From: Dicyema japonicum
Taxonomy: Eukaryota; Dicyemida; Rhombozoa; Dicyemidae
Length of the DNA: 64,000 bases
Direction: 5' to 3'
Assembly (NCBI GenBank): GCA_011109175.1
Contig: RDEW01000004.1
Span: 1,759,355 to 1,823,354 of the forward strand
The notes beneath the pieces were generated by a model, which saw only the letters and a program-made list of their open reading frames with translations, searched no databases and was not told where the DNA came from. Shown piece after piece: positions 32,290-43,440 of this stretch. Positions within the stretch are counted from its first letter, which is position 1. Each line of letters begins with the position of its first letter. Position numbers and translations under genes: made by a program.

Positions 32290-32750
32290 CTTCTTCATGA
32301 CCTATCAGCCGAAACCTGAGAGATCACTAAATTAAAAGAGAAAGAATCTCCCATATAATTAAGTGATCCCGGATAAACAAGGGGATGTCGAAACAAGCAG
32401 AGACAGATGTGCTGAACGTAAAACCTCGTAGAGAGGCTGTCGTATTTCTTTAACTTGAAAGCCGCCGTTCGAGCCGCCTTCCAATCTTTCAACGCGGAAC
32501 CAGAAAGTCTCGACTGGGAAAAGTGTCGGTACAAGCCCCATCCCAATCATGCATTTCTCTAGAGAGGAGGGTAAAACCGTCTGGGCGCTTTTCATCACCA
32601 TGATCCAGGCCCACCGGTTCCAGAGAGGACGGGAATCCAGTCGCCTCAAGAAAGCGGTCACAACCCCGTTAATGGCTGCATGCCTTGGGAACCGAAGGAA
32701 ACGTCTCCAACAGAAGTTAGGCCGATGCCCACAGAAGTCTAATGGCTAAA
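32290..32750 (-). mobile_element. L3 LINE 3' end, minus strand
   Basis: A minus-strand frame (32359-32661) and its continuation end in CCGGGATCACTTAATTATAT, the L3 terminal sequence. The upstream region is GC-rich and open, with MIGMGLVPTLFPVETFWFRV. Only the C-terminal part remains. Confidence 0.55.
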
Positions 32751-33499
32751 AAAGTTTGCTTCAAAACAATTTTATCGAAATTAATATTCACAATTTAGTC
32801 TTGGAGATAAGAATGTTAAAATTCTCCAGACTTTACTGATAGAAGTAGCAAGGCAAGGAACTTGCCGAAAACATGAGCCTTTGGAAGGAAAAGATAATTC
32901 TTTAATAGAAAAAACGCAGTATGTAGATCAAGTTAGAGTAGATCAACGGTGTCACCACTAATCTCAGAATGTTTTATATTATGAATACGAAAGATAATTT
33001 CTTTGGAAATGGGGGAGCTCAATACAATTAAGTGTTCCACATCGGTAATAACAGCACCAGGGAAACAAATCATGATTCTGTTTCATGATTTAAAGAATTC
33101 ATTTTGTGAGAGTTATATGTTTTATTAAATCTCAATGAAATGACAAAAGATTCCATATTGGCTTGCAGGCACTGAAAATTCAATGAGTTACCTTCATGAA
33201 CGCGCACCCAACGCTATGTGAGTATCGTCATTTTATTTTTTGTTTATCTTGACTGTTAATTTGAATTCAATTATTTTTCAAATGACATTTTTTGTGAATT
33301 TCATCTTCACCGTTAATAGATGACACTTTCTCCCAGTCGAAACTCTAACTTTCAACACAAATTATCATAAAACCAATACTTTTCGAACAGCAAAAATTGT
33401 CTTCCTACATATTAGGAAATTGTGCTGCTTTTTATGGATAAAAATTTTAAATATGTTGCAATTTTCAAAAATTAATTATATAAATGTAAAAAAATATTT

Positions 33500-33800
33500 C
33501 TAAAAAAATTATACCCCCGTATGACCGATTTCTACCACTCCTTCATAAGCCGACAATTTCGAGTATAGACGGATAACCGGTCAAATCTATATTTCGCCTG
33601 ACGACTTCGTTCACGGCCTTCTGTCTGGGAGACCTTCCAACAATTCTCCAACAAGCGACTGGGTGTTGAGGGAGGTCTCTGAGTCGTGCCACAGTTGCAT
33701 TCCCAATTTCATTGATGATTCCTTTACCAATTCCTTACCACTTCAGAGGTTTCCCAGGTGATTGTGAGGAAAAAAAGACGATATCTGAGAGTTGAGTACT
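33500..33800 (-). mobile_element. L2 LINE relic, minus strand
   Basis: The minus strand reads RSPRQKAVNEVVRRNIDLTG and YPSILEIVGL, the L2 block between the CG...GHH domain and DGKRPDG. Confidence 0.6.
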
Positions 33801-34429
33801 TCAACTTTTTTCTTTTTAAAGACTCGAATTTTAGGATGTCAGAATGATAGGAAAATGCAAAGTAGGAGTGGTGGATAAATTGACCCATGTCTTAAACGAG
33901 AGGTCTCCAGTGTGAAAATAAGTAAATTGCCATGGGAAATCAGGACTCTTTGTATTCGCAGGGTCCAACCCAGAGGTTTGATCAGAGACGGAAACCTAGC
34001 TGAAACCAGACTACTTTTGACAAAATCGTTGAGATTTTGTGTCTGGGTACCTCCCGGCGCATTTTCAGACAAAAGAAGATAAATCCACTTCCATGGCCTC
34101 ACAGTGACAAGTTTGAATTTCATAAAAGAATTTCTTGATTTATGGCGAGACTAACTTTCTACGAAATTTTTTTAATTCCTCAGCCAAAAGAGTTCATACA
34201 ACTCCTGGAAGATTCTGAAACTGGTCAAAACAGATGTGGGTAGTGTACTTTCCCCACCAGTATGCTGCAGCTTCCACGGGTTGGAAGATCTACAACAGAT
34301 GCTATCTGGAACCATCCAGTTTGCCATAAATACTAAAAAAGGGGCATCCTCGGCTTAGATATGTCTCCGAATGCATCAACTTCAAGAAATTAACAAGTAA
34401 TGTTAACTAATCGTAAAGGGAAAACTAAG

Positions 34430-34600
34430 GAATGCTCTTCACTTCTTTTTATTTTTGTTTGCTTAAAACTCCATCTTTCGGATTCGAACCCACGACCTTT
34501 ACATCCGATGTCACCAGACGCTAAGTTAGTTTCAGTCATAAAGCCCACTAAACTGAGCATCAGACGGGCTACGCCTGTTATCACTCCATGGACGATTCTC
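34430..34600 (-). repeat. tRNA-derived SINE copy
   Basis: On the minus strand: A-box-like TGCTCAGTTTAGTGG (complement of 34545-34559) and a perfect B-box-like GGTTCGAATCC (complement of 34480-34490). T-arm pairing is poor and the A-B distance is about 55 nt, so not a working tRNA. The stretch GTTAACTAATCGTA...GGAATG-TCTTCACTTCT recurs at 56.98 kb. Confidence 0.55.
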
Positions 34601-34824
34601 TTCTAGACTCCGTTAGGAAACCTTTTAAGAGTGGATGTGAACATTTTTAGTGTTTGAATCATTTTATTTTCTTAGTTCCAGAGAACGTGTCAGTTAGTGT
34701 CCGGGTGTATATTTGGTATGACAAATATTTTCATCGCACATCATAGCTTCTCTTGAAAAACTTAGGGGAGATGAATTATTAGAGACCAAACCCCATTTGG
34801 CTTTAATCATAGTTGAGGAAAATG

Positions 34825-34832
34825 ATCTAAGT
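34825..34832. repeat. hAT target-site duplication, left (ATCTAAGT)
   Basis: Eight-base repeat typical of hAT insertion; right copy ATCTAACT at 36333-36340 differs by one base. Confidence 0.75.
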
Positions 34833-36332
34833 CAGTGTTTCTCAACTTTTTTTTTCGTATCGCCCCCTATAATAACTATAGATAGTAAGTTATAATTAAT
34901 TAGTATTTTTTAATAAAAATGTTAATGTGACCATTTACTTTTGTGATGGTTTACCAGATTCTCTATATTTGGGATTATTTTACTAAGAACGACTCTTATG
35001 TCTCACTTTTCTAGATAGTCTAATTATTCCGCTGCTTCTTACTGTTTTTTTTAATTTATAAAACACGTTTTATTTAATAATGAAAGTTTTTAAATTTATT
35101 TTGTTTTTAAGAAGTAAGAACGTTCTTGTTAATTAATCCGAGGAAATTAACCCAATGCATAGAAAATGTTCATGGCTTCTCGTTCTTTCTTTTTGGGTTG
35201 TGAGCGAGTCTCATTGTTTCGAGAATAGTAGTTTGATAGTATATGCCACAAGTGAGAAATTGATTCGTTTTTGAAACGAATTTTAAGTTCGTCATTTTTA
35301 ATTCAATCGGGTCTTGTATTCCCCTTTACGTATCAAACCAGGATGATGACCACGGATATTAATCATCTGCAATATTCCAATAATTTTACATTAATTGTAC
35401 TTCAATATGCCAGATTGATTATCAAATAAAACTGAATCATTAATTTATACTGAAAATTTTGTTTTTCTGAGAGAAATCTCGTAAAAATTCTTATTCGCAT
35501 TATGTCGTTACTAAATGGAATATTATTAATAATTCGGAAAATTCCCTCTCAGAATGTGTTTATAAACAATTCTATACAGCTAAGTACAACTCTCTCAGAA
35601 AATAAATGAAGATTAAATCTTAAATTAATATTATTACAATTACCAAGGGTAACCAAACTATCTAACTTCTTGATCCTCGTTCCAGAACTTGTCTTAGTTG
35701 GATCCTCCATGCCGGTCACGCATTGGGCGTCACCTCACTAAGGATAATCAAATGACGCCATCGGAGGAAGGGAAAATAATTTTTGACCAACTAGCCACAC
35801 AGTACCACATGGCGCCACGCGGCCAGCTGACTTATAAAATAAAAAAATCACCTATAAAAAATAAAAAAAACCAGTGATGACGATAATTTTTCCAACTCAA
35901 TGTACATACACAAACCCTGAAAAGCATGAGGATTTGTAGGTATTTATTGAAATTATTTTTGTCCTTTTGTTATGGTTTCTCTTTAGGCTTCTAAAAATCA
36001 ATATCTTTTCGTAGTGATTAGATGTTTTGATTTTGCGTGTTCTAATAAGCGAGGTGTCTTCATCACTTGTTGGAAAATTCCATATCACAAGCAAACAAAA
36101 AGTTTTAGTGGATCTTTTGATTTTGAATAAAATCATGAGATCAATAGTTCTCTTATATTCCCTTATTTTTCAACAGGCTCCATTAAAAAGTTGCACGCTT
36201 TATATTTAAGTTATTTAAATTAAATTTATTTGTAAAATATTTCATAATTAAAAAATCCGTAATTAAAAAATCGCCCCCTGACCATTAAATATTTGTCCCT
36301 GATGAGCGAATCGCCCCTTGTTGAGAACACTG
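34833..36332. mobile_element. hAT-type DNA transposon, non-autonomous, 1500 bp
   Basis: Left end CAGTGTTTCTCAACTTTTTT, right end ...TCGCCCCTTGTTGAGAACACTG, which are inverted copies (CAGTG-TTCTCAAC). Both carry an internal CGCCCC-type motif. Flanked by an 8-bp target duplication with one mismatch. The interior is AT-rich and holds no frame resembling a hAT transposase, so it would depend on an enzyme encoded elsewhere. An R-X repeat is nested inside at 35645-35850. Confidence 0.85.
35645..35850 (+). repeat. Dispersed repeat R-X nested in the hAT element
   Basis: Contains CTTGATCCTCGTTCCAGAAC, TTGGATCCTCCATGCCGGTC, TGGGCGTCACCT and TGGCGCCACGCGG in the same order as other R-X copies. GC is far higher than in the surrounding hAT interior. 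It inserted after the hAT element did. Confidence 0.65.
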
Positions 36333-36340
36333 ATCTAACT
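36333..36340. repeat. hAT target-site duplication, right (ATCTAACT)
   Basis: Pairs with 34825-34832. Confidence 0.75.
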
Positions 36341-36406
36341 AAACGCACATTGACTTTGAAAATATTTTGTCCAAATTACTTAAAAGATTATAAAATTTGA
36401 CTATTT

Positions 36407-36640
36407 TCAATGTAAAACATTTATCCTCCTCATTATGTTATAATGTAAGAATTTGAAAGCGTGAGACCTGAAATTATGGATAACAAGCAGGAGTTTTAAA
36501 GAAGATACCAAGAATCTCGTAAGCAAAGATTTAGTCAGAGAGGATGAGGTGTTTTCATTAAGAAAACTCTTCAGCGTAGACTCGAATAAAGTTGTCCCCC
36601 AAGTCTGTATGTCATTATCCACATTCGGAACTGGGGAGAT
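36407..36640 (-). CDS. Possible exon of unknown gene
   Basis: Minus-strand open frame reading NDIQTWGTTLFESTLKSFLN, NENTSSSLTKSLLTRFLVSS and LKLLLVIHNFR. It lies downstream of, and in the same direction as, the small gene at 36797-37129. No in-phase splice links them. Unknown function. Confidence 0.3.
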   Translation of the reverse strand: MSPVPNVDNDIQTWGTTLFESTLKSFLNENTSSSLTKSLLTRFLVSSLKLLLVIHNFRSHAFKFLHYNIMRRINVLH

Positions 36641-36796
36641 GGTATCGTGATTTCCAAATCAACATGTAACATAACATTTGAGATGACCATTTGAAATAAA
36701 ATGTGATGTTTCCGCTTCCTACGATTTATAAGTTCCCCAATATTGACTCTGATTTTTTTTCATTTTTCAAAATCACTCGCTTTATAATATCTTTTC

Positions 36797-37129
36797 TCAA
36801 GTTCTTAATTCATAGAGATCGTCGGGGAACCGGAGATGAATTGATAGAACATCGCTAATATACCTTAAATCTTTAGCAGCAAGGAGATCATACATGAGAA
36901 TCACCAAATAATCACCTTTACTACTGGAAGTGGTCAAACTGTTATCACTTTTTTGGATTACTGGAGAAAAGTTACATCTAAATAATCCTAAAACCTTGAG
37001 ATGACATCTTCAATTGTAATCACAACTGATTCATCGAGTTGTACAGCTGATTTGATATAATCTTTACGTTTGGGATGCTGTCATAGTGGGGGATTATAAA
37101 ATAGCTACCCCATCAAACTCTTGTTTCAT
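36797..37129 (-). CDS. 94-residue protein with a 17-nt intron
   Basis: Exon 37129-37109 (MKQEFDG), intron 37108-37078 (31 nt, GTAGCT...TGACAG), exon 37077-36995, intron 36994-36978 (17 nt, GTTTTAGGATTATTTAG), exon 36977-36797 (TGA). Each join is in phase and the last exon is open for 60 codons. Reads HPKRKDYIKSAVQLDESVVI, TIEDVISR, CNFSPVIQ, then KGDYLVILMYDLLAAKDLRY and LSIHLRFPDDLYEL. The MYDLLAAKDL segment preceded by helices resembles the N-terminal region of NSUN5-type RNA methyltransferases (VLVYELLLGKGF), but no methyltransferase core follows. It may be a small independent protein or a truncated gene. The 17-nt intron is the shortest I can support here. Confidence 0.65.
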
Positions 37130-37274
37130 TAGCAGTATGAACCCTTATGTGTAGGATTCGATGTTCAATCAATTCATCATTTTTAGGTTATAGTTAAGTT
37201 TTTGTGACTTTTACTAATTTGTCTCTCTAGGACCTGTTCTGTCCCACGTGACACTGAGGGGTAATTTATCGATA

Positions 37275-37600
37275 TTCTATTGAATAAAAATACTTTAAAG
37301 AATATTATTGAGATGGTAGAAAAAGCCAGCCTCATTGAGAAGATCCGAAAAAGGCTTTTGAGTGTTGCCAGATGTCCTAGTATCTTCAGGGAACTAAATT
37401 GTAACCAAGCAGCTATCTTGACTTATATGGAGCAATTCGCCTGGACTTGGGCCAAACCCCTCCAGTGGAGTAAGTGAGAGCAAATGATCCTTTTTCGTGC
37501 CGGCCTGGCACTGGGCGCCACCTAGTCAAGTGTATCACATGACGACACATGGTGCCACGCGGCTAGCATCACTCCGTCATCTGTTCAAAAAAGAATCGAA
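37275..37600 (+). mobile_element. Retroelement end carrying repeat R-X
   Basis: An open frame (37280-37477) reads KASLIEKIRKRLLSVARCPS, IFRELNCNQAAILTYMEQFA and WTWAKPLQWSK, stop, and is followed by the R-X core (CCGGCCTGGCACTGGGCGCC, CACATGACGACA, GGTGCCACGCGGC). The 5.9-kb copy shares both parts, so R-X may be the 3' end of an element coding this protein. The coding part is intact for 65 codons. Confidence 0.5.
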
Positions 37601-38599
37601 CGCGTAAGATGACTTTTTTTGAATATTATTTCTCCAATGTACCATTACTAACGACTTCGAATTTAGGGGTAGGCAACAAAAAACAAAATCTGAGGTCTCC
37701 AGAACTTAATGTGCTACTTCTGGTTGTCCAGATTGAGCAAGTAGGTATATTAGCGATATTCTATCATCTAATAACATTTCTCCCGTTATTCTTGGTTCCG
37801 CCATTTCAACGATTAGTTAGCCCTTTAACTTTTGATTAACCGGATCATTCCTTGAAGGGATTCAATTTCCCAGATCAGAAGATGATTAAATATTAAATTA
37901 TTAACCACAGTTTCAATAACATCCTGATCATTGAGGCCAACGTAGAAGAGGCTAGAATACATATATGTTGCAGTCAATTTGTGTAATCATTAAATTAATG
38001 AAATGACTAAGAATTCCAGTCAATTTATGAAAATTTTCATGAATTGTCTAAACATTTCATGAATTGACTGATTACACAAATTGACAGTAACATATATGTT
38101 TCATTAAAGAACTCTTATACGTCGATAAATACCCAACGTCGGTAATAAAGATACAATCAGATTCGATGCCGCAGACAGCCTGTGCCTCCTGGGCTTATGG
38201 AATTTAAATTTCGAACTTTCACAAGATTAATTCTGATTCTGAGAATATACTTTCCTAAAAGTTATTGTAATTTTATCTATGAGTCTGAATTCAATCTGCT
38301 TCTCACAATTATACATATTATGGCATATTATCCTACTTTCAGTGATATTCACACATGTTATGGTATATTAGCCTTTACTCTCTGAACTGTGACTGGTGTG
38401 GAGAATGAGGATAAATAGACCCACGGAATTGTTTCCTTATTAGAACTCAATTATAATTATTCAAATGAAAATGCAAAGGTGGTAGAAACATGATAATTGG
38501 TAAAAACTAATATTCTCTCTTTGCATTTATTCCACGTGTCTCCACGTGTCTGCTTTGGTTTACATAATATAAGACTCGATTATTTATCCATCTTTAATT

Positions 38600-38687
38600 T
38601 TTCATATGACAATGAGCTCCTCGAAGACCATCTCCCCCTGACAAAAAAATCTCCAAAAGGGTCGATTCGCCCCTCGTTGAAACCACT
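38600..38687. mobile_element. Right end of a second hAT-type element
   Basis: GATTCGCCCCTCGTTGAAAC then CACTG closely resembles the right terminus of the 34.8-kb hAT element. No matching left end was found upstream, so it is probably a truncated copy. Confidence 0.5.
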
Positions 38688-38699
38688 GCTCTAAACTAT

Positions 38700-39475
38700 G
38701 ATTATGAACATTGGTGACAGCAAATCATGTGAAGGGTAATCTTGTAGAAAAATTATGGCTCGAGGTAGTAATTCTCCGGTAGGCCGGGATTCAAAGAGGA
38801 AAAGAGATTTTGACCTAAGCACCTACTCTAGGAGATAAATATTTTCTTCGAAGATGCAATGTCTTCGAAGAGGAATATGTATAATGATTACTACATAATT
38901 ACTCTCCCAACAACATGTGGACACTATGGACTTGGATCACAATCTCTGCAATCATGTAGCTCGAATCTGATCAGTTTCTGACCGAGTAGCTGTTGTGCAA
39001 ATCAGATGGGGAATAAACCGAATTCAGTGATCACTATAATGAATGTATATCCCAACAGGACTCAGAGTTTCATCTAACCCATAAGAACTAGAGTTTCCAC
39101 TCAACTGTAACTGAAGTGTACACTTACCTTATATTCATTGCTGGTGACTGGAATGCCAGACCAGTAAAGGCAAGACCTGGTGAGTCCTGCATAGGATTTC
39201 TCGGTAGGGATCAGGAAATTTACCTGTCGAGTCACTTGTTCTATTCTGCTTGTCTTTTGACCTATTTATGCTGCATTTAAAAATTCTTCAAGATAAAAGA
39301 CTACCGGGTTGGATCAAAAGAGATAAAACGGAAATCACGTCAAAATATTCAGTCAAATAGATTACATATTATGCAGAAGAATTCACAACAATCTAGTGAC
39401 ATGCAAATCTGATTCAGTGACTGATTCAAAGTCTAGAGACAGTTAGTGATCAAAAACTCAGTGTTGCCTGTTTGG
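38700..39475. other. Spacer, no gene seen
   Basis: Mixed-composition sequence with no long frame or motif; probably old transposon sequence merging into the L1 relic at 39.48 kb. Confidence 0.35.
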
Positions 39476-39479
39476 TACA

Positions 39480-39700
39480 ACGCAGGATATATGGAACAAT
39501 TGGAAAACATAAAATGAGGAGGAGCATTCCGTGGAACTCCAAGAGCTTCTCTACCATCTATTAACTAAAAAATATAGAAAAGAAACTCGAAAACGCAGAA
39601 GAGCTTGACTATTTAAGAGAAAAAACAGGAAACAGGGGAACTAGCAAGAGAATAGTTAACGAATTTGTTATGAGCGTGACACAAGGGAAGTTTAATTAAC
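39480..39700 (+). mobile_element. L1 LINE relic
   Basis: Reads across frames as GTPRASLPSI, KIEKKLENAEELDYLREKTG, matching the RGRPR...DLDYLRDLAQD end of the 14.2-kb copy. Confidence 0.55.
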
Positions 39701-39852
39701 TTTTCGTGAGTTCTTAAAATAATATAAGGTAATTTATGAGTCTGATAAAAATCGAGTCATCATTGGATATGCTTCAATGGCTATCTTGAGCACAGTTGTT
39801 TGTGACATAAAAGAACAATACTAAAATACAAAAGAAAATTAAAGTCAATTCA

Positions 39853-40629
39853 CTACTCGATGTCCTCACTTGGGATGGATTCTATTCGCTTCGAAATGGA
39901 CTCCCATCTCTCTTTGAGCAGCAACTTCAGCCTCTTCGCTTCTTCTATCTGGCGGAGACATTTATTTTTCATTCCCACAATGAGGGACTTAGCTTCGGTC
40001 AAAATAACACCCACGGTTGCCTTTTTACGTGCAAGCGACGGAATGCATTTCTTCAGTTTGTCTATTTTTCTGGAGATTTTTCTTCTTCGAACTTTGTTCC
40101 GCTTATTCGTGCATGTTTTCTTATTGTAGTGAGAATTAAAATAATATCCATCATCATCAAAGAAGAATTTATCCTCAGTTTTTACGGTTCCTCGACTTGA
40201 GTCACAAAGTGATCCTCCGAAGGCTGAAGCATCATTGAAAAGTCGTAATTTTGAGGGGAGGGGCACTCTCTTTCTAAAATGAAAGTAAACAAAGTTAATT
40301 GGTAGAAAATATAAGAAATCTTAGAACTAACCAGTTATCAAAACGGTGGGCCCAAAATGTGAATAAATTTTTTCAACATTTTCGCGTCAAAAAAATTGTT
40401 GAATTGGTTATTTTCACAAAGATTATAAAGATTCAAGTTCAGACTTTCACAAACATTGTAATTTTCCTTGAAGAAATCCGGAACCATTACAGGGCTATAA
40501 AGAAATAAAATAAAAGACGTCGTCTTCAAAATTCCTACCGAGGTGATTCGGAATCAGATCATTTGGACTTTCGGGGGGAAAATCAGGGAAATCGCTATCC
40601 ATTGATGGAAATATACGCGCGGTTTTCAT
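39853..40629 (-). CDS. Myc-like basic helix-loop-helix leucine-zipper protein, three exons
   Basis: Exon 40629-40519 (MKTARIFPSMDSDFPDFPPE...), intron 40518-40467 (52 nt), exon 40466-40345, intron 40344-40274 (71 nt, acceptor TTTCATTTTAG), exon 40273-39853; 217 residues. The last exon carries NKVRRRKISRKIDKLKKCIP, SLARKKATVGVILTEAKSLI and a zipper-like helix EAKRLKLLLKERWESISKRI. This aligns without gaps, apart from one loop residue, with the C-terminal bHLH-zipper of Myc (IP-L...KA-VVIL-KAT-YI...). Such proteins bind E-box DNA as heterodimers with Max and control growth genes. The N-terminal exon is rich in D and P, as in activation domains. At the usual H-x3-E-x3-R contact positions this protein has T, N and R, so the base-reading Glu is absent. 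The exon 3 call is firm; the 5' introns are longer than others here and less certain. Confidence 0.72.
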
Positions 40630-40990
40630 TTAAAAATACTTTGTCCGTGGCGCAAATGACGCATAACAAAGTAAAAGAAAATCATATAAATTGACCACCG
40701 TCAACTTTGAGTGAGTCCACCCTTATTTAAGGACCAATGAAGACGATAAACTCACTCAGACATTCAAGGACGTTAAATCCGGCATTAATCTAATATCCTC
40801 AAATTTAAATATTGATTTATGCAATTTGACTAAATTTGAATAATTACACAAATGTCAGTTCGCTGTCGGAAAGGCCAAAGTTGAAGTGCCGGAAGTACGA
40901 TGACTTTCCCGGTGATGTAACATTACTTCCTGGAAACCTCTGTGAACCTCATCCTACAATTTTTCGAAAAATTAGGAAAACTAATCTTTG
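40630..40990. other. Upstream region of the Myc-like gene
   Basis: No gene seen. Holds the presumed promoter of the minus-strand Myc-like gene. No TATA or defined operator can be assigned with confidence. Confidence 0.3.
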
Positions 40991-40999
40991 CCTGCTCAT

Positions 41000-41880
41000 G
41001 TGACCTTCGTGAACGATGCTGATGATCTAACAGATTTCCCTCGCAAGAGGAATAGCCATGTAGATAGGCTGCGATTCTCAAACTCCAATTTTGTAACAGT
41101 TGATCCTGTAACTGATTTCATATACTTTTGTTGCTGGTGATCAAGTAAATTCCAACAGAATCGTCGGAGATCAGTGATATGGAGCATTTGAGAGTCAAGA
41201 TGCCCTAGCAGAAGAGGTCTATATGCGAAGATAAATGTAAGAGGCTTCTGAACCAATCAAACCAACACCGACGTACCTGTCTAGTCACTGAAAGGTGCGG
41301 ATGTAGTGGCGCTTGGATCGATGCCAGTCATGAGTCACTTTGATGACGATATCCATCAGACTTGGACTGAAGATTTGCAGACTCACAAGTGCCGGTGGCA
41401 TGGTACTGTAGACTGTTATGGACATCATGCCCTTTCTTGTCGGAAGGCGATGAACGGATTGTTAATCGAGTCTGCTGGATACTCCTTCATAATTGAACCT
41501 GTTGGCCGGACAGAGATAGAAAACGGCCGGACGGAATTAAAATTTTTCCATCGAGGAAGGGAAGCCTTTGGTATGGAATACTACGTGTGTCGACTCCCTT
41601 TATCTATCCAACATTGTCGGGAGCGCAGTAGACACACTGTATGCCGCGGAAAAAAACAATGAAATCAAAAAAGAAAAAATTCGAAGCGTTGCTCGATCGG
41701 TTCACGTTCTGCCCCATCGTAATTGAGACAACAGGACGACTAAGCGGGAAATATCTTCGTTTCTTAGACTGGGACGCCTAGCTACACTAAAAAGCCATGA
41801 CGCACGGTGGCTTCTCCAGTTTATCTCTGTTGCAATCGTTAGGGGCAATGCAACGTCGATTATGTCGTCGGGGATCATTT
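41000..41880 (+). mobile_element. L2 LINE, RT remnant to C-terminus
   Basis: Reads FVNDADDLTDFPRKRNSHVD near 41005-41070, then HKCRWHGTVDCYGHHALSCR, IESAGYSFIIEPVGR, ENGRTELKFF and, in other frames, a final GRLSGKYLRFLDWDA-type block. GC is higher than in the spacers. Several frameshifts. Confidence 0.7.
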
Positions 41881-41889
41881 TTGATTGGG

Positions 41890-42555
41890 TTTTGTGTTTT
41901 CATAAATATATTAATCAAATAAACTATAATTATATTCAAATAAATTGGCCTTCATTGGCGTCATCTGGATACCTTCTAAGTGTAACCTGCTACCCTGGAC
42001 AGGAGAGACTAAAAAATTAAAAGATTTTGGTTCAAGAGAGTAGAATTTGTCTAATATTATAATACAGTAGCACCAATCTCATTGAGAGTGTCCACCATAT
42101 GCAATGTCACTACAAATGCCCCAAACACTAAATTACCTAAAATGAAAGGTGATTACCCAAAACAGGACCTTTCTCAGCCTCATCATTCCTACAATGCATT
42201 TGTTGATAAAACCCCCTGATTGACTATTTTCCAGAAATTTAATTTTTCTCTCTGTTGTGCAGATTCCTAAATTAATTAAAGGTGAAAACTAACTAACACT
42301 AGTATCTGTTACATGAAGGTCACTATAACATTTATTTTAGTGTAACCGTAATGGACATTTAACATACAAACAGTCCGATAGGCCTCTTGTAATCTCGTCA
42401 TTAAATTCTTGTCTATTCAACCAAGTTTTATGACGCAAAACATCGTCTTGATTCCTTTATGAGACAATAATGTACTTTAAAGTTTTTTTGATAACTAGTG
42501 ACTCAATATGGTTATCAAGAAAACTTCTTTGTGGATACAAACGAATCCCATGCGA
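41890..42555. other. Spacer, no gene seen
   Basis: AT-rich; no splice-joinable frames found. Confidence 0.4.
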
Positions 42556-42559
42556 GGTA

Positions 42560-43155
42560 CTAGGACATTTGGCAGACAGACATTAGGCCGACAGATATTA
42601 GGCCGATAGATTTGGCCGACAGACGTTTAGCCGACACACCCCTACGTACTAGGACATTTGGCCGATTAGGTTTTCAGTTATACACATGTTACATTATGTG
42701 AAACATGTACGGTTCCATTAGTGTACGCTATTGCTCGAAAAAATCTCAACAAATGTATGAACAAATATTTTCTACTTTCACTTTGGGCAGTGTTTATGGC
42801 GAAAAATACAAAATCTAGGACTGCAGGCATGGTATAATGACCCAGCAAATGCAGACTTAATTAAAAGTATTCAAGCACTGGCATTTGTTCCTGTACCTCA
42901 AGTCATTGAGAGTTTCCGAGCGCTCCTTGAAACTATAGATGACGGGACTGATGACGTGTTGGGAGATATTCTGACCTATTTTGAGACAACATGGATCGGA
43001 GCCTTGCAACGTGGAGGAGAAGACCATTGTTTAGTTTGGAAATGTGGAATGTACACGACAGACAGGCAGAAGGCCTCCCAAGAACTACGAATTCACTTGA
43101 AGGATACCAGAATTTCCTGTCGGCCAAATGTCTGTTGACCAAATGTCCGGACACC
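42560..43155. mobile_element. MULE-type DNA transposon, internally deleted
   Basis: The left end carries repeated GGACATTTGGCAGACAGACA and GGCCGACAG units; the right end carries the inverse (GTCGGCCAAATGTCTGTTGA, CCAAATGTCC). Between them a plus-strand frame reads NADLIKSIQALAFVPVPQVI, GDILTYFETTWIGALQRGG and, after a one-base frame change, PLFSLEMWNVHDRQ and GLPRTTNSLEGY. These are the C-terminal blocks of MULE transposases (ALAFVP, YFE-TWIG, WN, TNN-EG-H). The N-terminal half and catalytic core are missing, so the copy is inactive. Confidence 0.82.
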
Positions 43156-43384
43156 CATGGGAGGGACAATTTTGACCTTCGAATGATAAACTCCGATTCT
43201 ATGGAGAGAAGTTCGTATTTCCACAGTTTTTAATATTTCACTTTCTGAAGATTTTTTTAATTAAGAAATAAACTGCATATATTCCATATTATTGACTTTG
43301 CAAAAAAAAATTCTCTGAGTTTTTAGACAAAATTAAAACTTTCGATTTTCCTACTAGGTCCTTTTTCTCTATTTTTATTGAATT

Positions 43385-43440
43385 ATTGAATCCACCTAAC
43401 GCTGGAGACTTTCAAGGCCTGACCGGCATCCCTACTCCAG
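43385..43440 (-). repeat. R-X repeat relic
   Basis: ATTGAATCCACCTAACGCTG and GACCGGCATC match the minus-strand R-X copy at 52.38-52.43 kb. Confidence 0.4.

Noticed and set aside
34465-34590. Functional tRNA gene
   Set aside because: The B box is perfect, but T-arm and acceptor pairing fail and a related degraded copy exists; a SINE fits better.
39860-40129. 89-codon plus-strand ORF
   Set aside because: Antisense to the bHLH-zipper exon; composition mirrors the opposite strand.
42560-42660. CRISPR-like array of GGCCGACAG repeats
   Set aside because: Units are irregular, spacers are 2-8 nt and the inverse motif closes a MULE element.
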